From positions 1 through 30,357 of the forward strand of contig CAZUAH010000118.1 in NCBI GenBank assembly GCA_964617665.1: a DNA stretch of 30,357 nucleotides, written 5' to 3'. The notes below the pieces were generated by a model, which saw only the letters and a list, made by a program, of their open reading frames with translations, did no database searches and was not told the DNA's origin. This document shows, piece by piece, positions 25,301 through 30,357 of the stretch. This stretch comes from JADHUC01 sp964617665. GTDB taxonomy: Bacteria > Planctomycetota > Planctomycetia > Pirellulales > Pirellulaceae. Every line of letters begins with the position of its first letter. Position 1 is the first letter of the stretch. A program made the translations under genes and the position numbers.

Positions 25301-28300
25301 ATAGCTCCATCTGGGGCGCCGTAGGTAATCCTGACGGAATCGATGAGTTCGTCATCGTTTAAGTCCTGTCGCTCAAACGATGAAATGCCCAACTCGTGCA
25401 AGGCGTATCGGTGGTCACCGAACTCGGGGTGCTCATCGATTCGGAAGAATAGACTCTGCCCGATCGGTATACTCTGGTGCATTGGGGCCGTGAGTATCGG
25501 GGTCATCGAAAATTGTTGGGTGAGTTCTAGCGATCCTAGCGAGGTGAGGTTCTTGGCGCCTGGCGCCTCCGTCGAACCTTCTCCCGGTGCGGCGAGGATC
25601 TCCAGTTGCCAATTGCCGTCGGCCAAGATGACCGTGGCGCCGATCGTCACGCGGTAGTCTTCCACCTCGCCGACCGTGGCGGCGGCTTGTTCGTTCGTTG
25701 GACCGAGATCGCCCTCGCGACTGATCCGGAAACGGGCGAAGGTTTCGCCGATCTTGACTTTGTCGTCTTTGGTTGGCACGTCGAAGTGGACGACGTTTCT
25801 GCCGGCTGGTAGCAGTTTGCTGTCGCCGCCGAAGATGTGCTCGTCTTCCTCAAACTGCCCGTTTCCGTCGTAGTCGATCCAGGCATCCAGAAAGCACGAT
25901 CGCGTGGTTTCGATCTTGGGTACTTCGTACTTGCTATCAGGCCTCGGAGCCTCGGGTTCTTCGACTTCTTCGGCGGTCGAGCCGACGACGACCGTCACGC
26001 GGCCTCCATTGGTGCCCAGCAACAACGACTCGAACGTGATCCCATCTTCATCGTCCGTCCCGTTTCGGTCGTCGCCTTCCGCATCGTCGCTCGGATCGGG
26101 CGCACTTTCCCTATCGATTCCCGTGCCCAGCATCAGGTCGCCGACGACGTGGGACGCTTCGCCGTAGCTCGCCGGAGCGTCGCCAAAGTCCAGTTCAACG
26201 GCGATCGACCCGAAGGCTAGGCGAGAATCGAAGATCGCGTGCTGATCGTCAAGCGGTACATCCGATCGCAGGGCTTCCTGGACGGCATACGCATCCCGCC
26301 TGGTCACCATGCCGTTTCCATCGACATCGTAGAAATGGGGAGGAACCGTTGGGATGGCCTGCGAGAGCCTTCGTCCGCGGTATCTCGCAACCAAATGGAG
26401 ATCCGTTTTGTTGACGACACCATTCCCATCCACGTCCGCCGGATTATCCGGGTTCTGCCAGGGGGCGGTGGGATCGTAATCGGGATGCTGGGATGCGATA
26501 GCCAGATAGTGATCACCGGCCTCCAATTCCGTTACGAAGGGCGGCGTCGTGCTCTCGCGTTCTGCTCCCCGCAACTGGGTGACGCGATACGCTCCGGGAT
26601 TGAGGTTGGTGAACTCGAAGTACCCGTTCGCGTCGGTACTCGTCGTTATGTAGTCTAACCAGCCAACGATCGGTACCAGGTTCGCCAGCGAGATCTGCAC
26701 GTTTTCCCACACAGGTTCACCCTCGTCCAGCACGCCATCGCGATTTGTGTCGTCAAAGGCCACACCGCGGATCGAGGTGGGGACGACGAACTGCACGTCG
26801 CAGGCATCACCGATCCCATCACCGTCGCTGTCCTCCTGATCGGGGTTCGGTGTAGACGGACAGTTATCCGTCTCGTCGAGAACGTTGTCGTCGTCATCAT
26901 CCGGGTCTTCTTCGACGACGAGGCTGAACATCTCTTCGGTCACGTTGCCATCGTGATCGTAGGCGCGAACATCAATCTCCGCGGTTCCCGTCTGGCCAAA
27001 CCCCGGCGTGATCCACACCACTACCTGCGAGTCGTCGTCATCAACTTCGATCTCGGCAAACGAGAAGTCCTGCGGCGAGACCTCCACGCACCTCACCATC
27101 CCGTCGAAATCCGTAACGACGAACCTGACCTCATGAAAAAGTGCGCCTTCCTGGATCGTGACCAGCGAGGGCAAGCCATGAATCTCCGGGGGAATGCTCA
27201 GGTCGCAGCTATCGCCTATTCCATCGGAGTCCGAATCCGCCTGATCCGGGTTGTAGTCGCTTGGGCAGTTGTCGCTATCGTCAGAGATGCCGTCGCTGTC
27301 CATGTCGTTCCGGACGATCGTCACCAGGTAGTCTTCCACTTCGCCGTCGGGAGCTTGCCCGCCTGGCGCCAATCCGCCCGTCGAACTAACTCGCACCCGC
27401 GCGTAGGTTCTTCCCCCCTCGGCGCCTTCTGGGAGAGTGAAGGTAAGTGGCACTTTGGATAGGGACCCGGGAGCACCTTGAACGCGAACGAAATTGGGGC
27501 TCGGGAAGAGTGCTTCGCCCTCCTCCCAATCGCCATTCTGATTGAAGTCTACCCAGGCCTGAACATGCGTTATTAGGCCATTGGCCGGAACTGCCACACG
27601 CGCAACCGCCGACTTCCCCGGGGTGAGAACCGACCACACGACGCCATCCTCGTCGTCCTCGCCGTTGTTGTCGTCGCCTTTGGCTTCGTCTTTTTCATCA
27701 AATAGTACGCCATCTTCCGCATCGCGTTTCGCGCCGATATGCGGCCCTCTTGCCTCGTGGCTGGCGACCGGATAGGGCGACGGCGCATCGCTGAAGTCCA
27801 TCAGGACAATCCGTTCGATGCGCACGGCATCGGCGATCACGTACTCATTCGCGTCGTTTGTGAGTCGGACAGTGAGTGTGTCACTGACGATGGTGTAGGG
27901 GCCACCAAGGTCCTCCCACTGGACGGCGGCGTTCGGAGGGAAGTCGTCCGGAGCCAATCGTTGGTTGATGTCGATGGTTGTCAGATCCTCCGATCCGTCA
28001 GTTATCGTGAACGGGGCGTTCGTCGCTCGGTTGGAATGGGCTGGCCAAGTAGCCGACACGCGGTACGTTCCGGGTTCGATGCCGCCAAATGTCCAGCGAG
28101 CAACCTCATCTCCGCTACCACGGCGAACAGAGTGAAAATCGCCCTGATATCCGTGAAGTGTATCGGAGTGGATAAATCCCTCGTGCGAGAACCCAGGGTC
28201 ACCGTCGTCGATGATGAACACGTTGTCGTTGATGATCGTGGCCGTCGCTTCGACTGGAGCAGTGGCCGTGTAGCCGTTGCCGTCGACCACGGTTAGGACC

Positions 28301-29739
28301 ACGCGTTCATCCCCTTCGAACGTCATGTCGGGGGTCGGGTCGACGGCCACCGTCACTGTGGAAGAACCGGCAGGGAAGATGACCGTGCCGGCGGTGCGCG
28401 TGAAGGTATCCGCTCCCGTCTGCGTGTAATCGGTACCGAAGGCGGCATCCCCACTCACGTCAAAGTCGACCGTCAGCGCCTCGCTGGTCAGCACCGTGCG
28501 AGTGAATGTGTACACAAGGTTGTCCGACCCATCTTCCGTTACCGCGCTCGGTAACACCGCCACGCTCACTTGCGTGTCATCGTCTTCGATCGTGCCTGTC
28601 GCCGCGGCGGGGTTGCCCACGGTGTAGCCGGTGCCGCCAATCAGGGTCAAGGTCACCGTCTCGTCCGGTTCCACGGCCGGATCGGCATCAGGATCGATCG
28701 TCACTGTCGTTGTAGAAGAACCGGCCGCGAAGGTGACCGTGCCCGCCGTGGCCGTATACGTGTCCGCTCCCGTCTGCGTGTAGTCGGTATTGAATGTGGC
28801 ATCGCCACCCACGGCGAAATCCACTGTCAGCGCAGCGCCGCTCGCGCCCGTACGTGTAAACGTGTAGACAAGATTCCCGGTCCCATCCTCCGACACATCA
28901 CTCGGCGACACCGCCACGCTGACCGATGGGTTCGTGCCGGTGATCGTCACGGGGTAGTCTTCAACCTCGCCATTCGGGACGGGACCGTGGGGCCGCCCCT
29001 GGTCGACCATCGCAGTGCTGAGGCGAAAACGGGCGTACGTATTCGCCACCGATGCTGACGGGACATTGGGAAACAAGAGTGTCACCGATTGCCCGATGGT
29101 GTCGATCGGAACGAAGCCGCGGGCATATTCGCCGCCTTGAGTTTCGAACCGGCCGTTGCCGTTGTAGTCGATCCAACCGTGCAGCATCGCGTCGCTTGTG
29201 GTCTGATTGGTGACCGTCACGCGTACGTTGGGCATCACCTGACCGACAGACAGAGTCAAATCGCCGACGGGATCGACCAAACCGTCTTCGTCGTCCCGGG
29301 TACCGTTGGTATCGTCCCCGTCGGCGTCCGGTGTCGGTTGACCATCCAGTTCATCATCAACGCCGTTGCCCATGTAGAGGCCCGTTACGATCTGGTGTCG
29401 CGGGCCGTCGTCGCTGCTCCGCGTTTGGTAGTCCCCTTCGGCGAATCCGTCCACCATGTCTGGCGCGTCACCCCAGTCCCAGTTGCCTGTCAACAGCCAA
29501 CGCGGCTCCAGCGGTTCGTGGCGCACGCGCCTGTGCCACGATGCGCTGGCTGTCGCGGAGCGCCGACCGCATTGTGCGTCGCTGGCCAGCCAGCTTTTGA
29601 AATCGTCCGTCAGCGGACCGACCGCGCGAAGCAGGCGGTGAAAAAGATTGGCACGTCCGCCTCTGTTCTTGGATCGTCTCGTACCGAAAAGGCTCGAACG
29701 TTTGAGCCGGATGGAGTTCCGTCGAGTAAGAGATGTCAT
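22327..29739 (-). CDS. Giant LEPR-XLL mosaic surface protein: GEVED, Calx-beta, TSP3, SdrD-B, dockerin repeats
   Basis: 2,470 residues from the ATG at 29739, chosen because GGAG lies eight bases upstream. An upstream in-frame ATG would add 33 unlikely residues. Near residue 75 is EPLEPRWLLTG, the planctomycete LEPR-XLL export/anchor motif. Approximate order: GEVED 1 (83-268), two Calx-beta domains (271-505), golvesin-like (505-646), GEVED 2 (647-810), a TSP3 calcium repeat (811-845), Ig-like (845-940), TSP3 (941-980), SdrD-B-like (981-1083), a dockerin-like EF pair (1086-1170; DVDGNGVVNKTDLHLV), GEVED 3 (1183-1366), an unassigned stretch (1366-1890), GEVED 4 (1893-2058) and a second dockerin-like pair (2243-2323; FDANADGSITPLDVLTI). 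A Gly/Glu-rich tail follows. Many Asp-rich calcium sites suggest an extracellular adhesive or scaffold protein; binding partners are unknown. Confidence 0.88.
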   Translation of the reverse strand: MTSLTRRNSIRLKRSSLFGTRRSKNRGGRANLFHRLLRAVGPLTDDFKSWLASDAQCGRRSATASASWHRRVRHEPLEPRWLLTGNWDWGDAPDMVDGFAEGDYQTRSSDDGPRHQIVTGLYMGNGVDDELDGQPTPDADGDDTNGTRDDEDGLVDPVGDLTLSVGQVMPNVRVTVTNQTTSDAMLHGWIDYNGNGRFETQGGEYARGFVPIDTIGQSVTLLFPNVPSASVANTYARFRLSTAMVDQGRPHGPVPNGEVEDYPVTITGTNPSVSVAVSPSDVSEDGTGNLVYTFTRTGASGAALTVDFAVGGDATFNTDYTQTGADTYTATAGTVTFAAGSSTTTVTIDPDADPAVEPDETVTLTLIGGTGYTVGNPAAATGTIEDDDTQVSVAVLPSAVTEDGSDNLVYTFTRTVLTSEALTVDFDVSGDAAFGTDYTQTGADTFTRTAGTVIFPAGSSTVTVAVDPTPDMTFEGDERVVLTVVDGNGYTATAPVEATATIINDNVFIIDDGDPGFSHEGFIHSDTLHGYQGDFHSVRRGSGDEVARWTFGGIEPGTYRVSATWPAHSNRATNAPFTITDGSEDLTTIDINQRLAPDDFPPNAAVQWEDLGGPYTIVSDTLTVRLTNDANEYVIADAVRIERIVLMDFSDAPSPYPVASHEARGPHIGAKRDAEDGVLFDEKDEAKGDDNNGEDDEDGVVWSVLTPGKSAVARVAVPANGLITHVQAWVDFNQNGDWEEGEALFPSPNFVRVQGAPGSLSKVPLTFTLPEGAEGGRTYARVRVSSTGGLAPGGQAPDGEVEDYLVTIVRNDMDSDGISDDSDNCPSDYNPDQADSDSDGIGDSCDLSIPPEIHGLPSLVTIQEGALFHEVRFVVTDFDGMVRCVEVSPQDFSFAEIEVDDDDSQVVVWITPGFGQTGTAEIDVRAYDHDGNVTEEMFSLVVEEDPDDDDDNVLDETDNCPSTPNPDQEDSDGDGIGDACDVQFVVPTSIRGVAFDDTNRDGVLDEGEPVWENVQISLANLVPIVGWLDYITTSTDANGYFEFTNLNPGAYRVTQLRGAERESTTPPFVTELEAGDHYLAIASQHPDYDPTAPWQNPDNPADVDGNGVVNKTDLHLVARYRGRRLSQAIPTVPPHFYDVDGNGMVTRRDAYAVQEALRSDVPLDDQHAIFDSRLAFGSIAVELDFGDAPASYGEASHVVGDLMLGTGIDRESAPDPSDDAEGDDRNGTDDEDGITFESLLLGTNGGRVTVVVGSTAEEVEEPEAPRPDSKYEVPKIETTRSCFLDAWIDYDGNGQFEEDEHIFGGDSKLLPAGRNVVHFDVPTKDDKVKIGETFARFRISREGDLGPTNEQAAATVGEVEDYRVTIGATVILADGNWQLEILAAPGEGSTEAPGAKNLTSLGSLELTQQFSMTPILTAPMHQSIPIGQSLFFRIDEHPEFGDHRYALHELGISSFERQDLNDDELIDSVRITYGAPDGAIVAEANWILDGPDSGESASFDQTIRIGQTSGQTIHWFDYRHADADGDERLGVNEVLKLEGGDIVQTAGPFTHNRITAEFVPQPDRVRLAAFGREGSQILPDLIGGTQDILVDVEEKTAHQVDFATQWIIEDAEATLSQKTTVDKPVSYGPMFKGPMVGNGDKPFVLPGIVGDWPVGSGLLASDSGRSPTSLEASPRDSSFLPALEADEENPLNPLHGGSFIALPGGPGSVEIDPAIAIGYDYQVVSGPRFASVMMPTGFGDDVYALYLEDEQGGFQATAYATLSALEAFDLTAIDPAGVRRFRILGIEVDAAIDPNDPADFPTQVSFVGEDPAMVVQKGIPETVYVDAVGALLVTEDEGNEGFLDPGDVVTWSPFTAAEVPGLVFGETAFDSVAAAEAMIAGFDFQGITSIVTAQYDFGDAPEANGYPTLLAADGPRHLLGADLLLGQRVDAENDGQPDALAAGDDGAEASADDEDGIVFASPLIPGELATLDVTATGEGFLNAWIDFNADGDWEDADEQIFQNVPVADETRSLIFLVPDGVALTDQAFARFRLSTTEDLGYTDWAPDGEVEDHAVAIIEGTVAQDRSVVSFAEIVIDTGTVLERVRLIGRSETLVYYEGSQPGAANDDDGDTRDEVVSDMIAFRFTGYSSMGDVRVRLDPTRQMAGGIQESTDTTPGVLDVAPFAGASNADSFYEAFLVIEIGSEIYYLASPLPMDGTITQSPPDLGEFYAGGVPTELLDSNGQPTAHSIASTRFTPNPEHPWQNPISPFDANADGSITPLDVLTIIGDLTVNGSHALPVPSTAVVHPSPFFDANGDDLVSPLDVLTVITDLSQNGARVVPPEILNSAGGEGESVVASGKQLPSIPMIDEALGGEGEAVAFVAFLFPNIPVHSLDDSAMIWPISSDTTLRSLRSHSLTIHRQPFAGESPAPWERLPLTSVRDDGQPVFGRPSSPSFPQLDGLVGNMFDTLGLEATLLEIADDIHAAWGRG
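28225..28925 (-). repeat. Tandem Calx-beta-encoding repeat
   Basis: Two adjacent units of about 345-355 bases encode successive Calx-beta domains with near-identical cores (NLVYTFTRT, TDYTQTGADT, AGSST). The similarity is visible at DNA level, indicating a relatively recent internal duplication within the giant gene. Confidence 0.7.
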
Positions 29740-29826
29740 GGTGTCAACTCCGGTATATAGAATCGGTGCGATTCGCGTGTGGTACGGCCTACTTGTTGGC
29801 CGTGTTTCTCCGAACCTGGAAGTCTC

Positions 29827-29848
29827 CACTGCTTTCAAGCAAGCAGTG
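29827..29848. repeat. 8-bp-stem hairpin upstream of the giant gene
   Basis: CACTGCTT and AAGCAGTG flank a six-base loop, about 90 bases ahead of the giant gene's start. No T-run follows; it may be regulatory or part of the neighbouring repeat patch. Confidence 0.4.
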
Positions 29849-29870
29849 CCACACAGTCTTGAAATGCCCT

Positions 29871-30006
29871 CTAGTGCTTTGTCAACGCTTAGTTTTAGGG
29901 TGGCCGGGGTTGGAGGGCGAAGCCCGAAACCCCGGGGCTTTCTTCGCTAGCGCTCAGTCCAGCCTCGGCCACCCAACCCTAATTCTTAGGCTGGACAATG
30001 CACTAG
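29871..30006. repeat. 136-bp imperfect hairpin repeat (MITE-like)
   Basis: The outer ends CTAGTGCTTTGTC and GACAATGCACTAG are inverted copies. Further in, TTAGGGTGGCCGGGGTTGGA pairs with the inverted segment around TCCAGCCTCGGCCACCC and CCCTAA, so nearly the whole element folds back on itself. It directly abuts the TTGAAATGCCCTC motif (29859-29871) shared with the 5592-5721 element. Confidence 0.7.
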
Positions 30007-30204
30007 CAACAAATGTGCGGTTCGCTTGCATTTCTCACGTAGGCCGGAACAAGATCGCCCAAACCGGCGCCGGAAAATCGCAACTTGCCGCGGGTGGTAG
30101 AACACCGTGTCTGCAAGCAAGCGATACGCAGGCGATCGAAGTGGCGACAACAACTCGAGTTGCCTGTTCCGGCCTACACGCTTTCGTCGAGCGAGAGATG
30201 TCAT
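29986..30204 (-). pseudogene. Interrupted 5' end of a second gene resembling the giant protein's start
   Basis: The first codons (MTSLARRKR) and their DNA closely match the giant protein's MTSLTRRNS start. The frame then runs straight into the 139-bp inverted-repeat element and the next repeat, and stops after 72 codons. No LEPR-XLL motif or domain follows. The ATG overlaps the stop of the upstream partial gene (ATGA). Best read as a gene start truncated by repeat insertion, or as a duplicated leader of the giant gene. Confidence 0.4.
30039..30177. repeat. 139-bp MITE-like element with 13-bp perfect terminal inverted repeats
   Basis: GTAGGCCGGAACA at 30039-30051 is perfectly inverted as TGTTCCGGCCTAC at 30165-30177. 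A two-base AC lies immediately outside both ends and could be a short target duplication. It has no coding capacity of its own and sits nine codons into a gene start similar to that of the giant protein. Confidence 0.75.
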
Positions 30205-30357
30205 GGTATCGGCTCTGCAGCCGGTCCATCCGGCTTGCGCGATGGGAGCGGTTGTATCTGTTCCTCTTCGGTCAACACCTCGACCGAGAGTATTCTGGTC
30301 ACACGCGGCGTTGCGTCTGCGGAATTCGGGGGCATCTGCCAGTCCAGGCCCATGGGC
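30201..30357 (-). CDS. 3' end of an unidentified gene running off the right edge
   Basis: An open frame from the window edge ends in TGA at 30201-30203 and encodes at least 51 residues, ending in RILSVEVLTEEEQIQPLPSR and a Pro-rich tail (PDGPAAEPIP). Composition is protein-like, and the stop overlaps the next start as ATGA, typical of translational coupling in an operon. I do not recognise the family. Confidence 0.45.
   Translation of the reverse strand, partial: PMGLDWQMPPNSADATPRVTRILSVEVLTEEEQIQPLPSRKPDGPAAEPIP

Noticed and set aside
28225..28925. Regularly spaced similar blocks suggestive of a CRISPR array
   Set aside because: The units are about 350 bases and encode Calx-beta domains; no short repeats with unique spacers are present.

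Overview
The window looks like a chromosomal segment from a planctomycete of the Rhodopirellula/Pirellula type. This rests on two secreted sulfatases, a FAD oxidoreductase with beta-sandwich flanks, a DUF4838 protein, a roughly 2,470-residue LEPR-XLL/GEVED/dockerin surface protein, and several short hairpin-type dispersed repeats. Base composition is moderately GC-rich throughout. I see no rRNA, tRNA or CRISPR array.

Layout. (1) 1-804: a shikimate-kinase-like gene on the minus strand, preceded by the decayed 3' end of a beta-helix lyase gene. This is an inverted, eroded copy of the lyase-kinase pair at 17783-20708. (2) 1143-5532, minus: a compact transport cluster, transcribed in the order YeiH-type exporter, small one-helix protein, then a dicarboxylate/amino-acid symporter-like membrane domain fused to a periplasmic binding domain. 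(3) 5948-11747, plus: sulfatase, FAD-dependent oxidoreductase, sulfatase, facing a convergent DUF4838 (alpha-glucuronidase-like) gene at 11780-15100. This reads as a sulfated-polysaccharide utilisation locus. (4) 15221-17285: an ISNCY-like insertion sequence with an apparently intact transposase, followed by a broken PIN-domain (VapC-like) gene. (5) 17783-22265, plus: beta-helix pectate-lyase-like protein, second shikimate-kinase-like protein, and a two-domain RidA/chorismatase-like protein. (6) 22327-30357, minus: the giant mosaic surface protein, then a patch of hairpin repeats that interrupts what looks like the 5' end of a second gene of the same type, then the 3' end of another gene running off the window.

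How the genes may work together (inference): the sulfatases would remove sulfate from a polymer, the DUF4838 and beta-helix proteins would act on or bind the uronic-acid-rich backbone, and the YeiH-type exporter and symporter-binding-protein fusion could handle released sulfur or organic anions. The most unusual items are the duplicated lyase-kinase pair beside a chorismatase-like protein, the symporter-binding-protein fusion that lacks canonical symporter motifs, the DUF4838 protein carrying a partial second copy of itself, and hairpin repeats that lie within or against coding starts.
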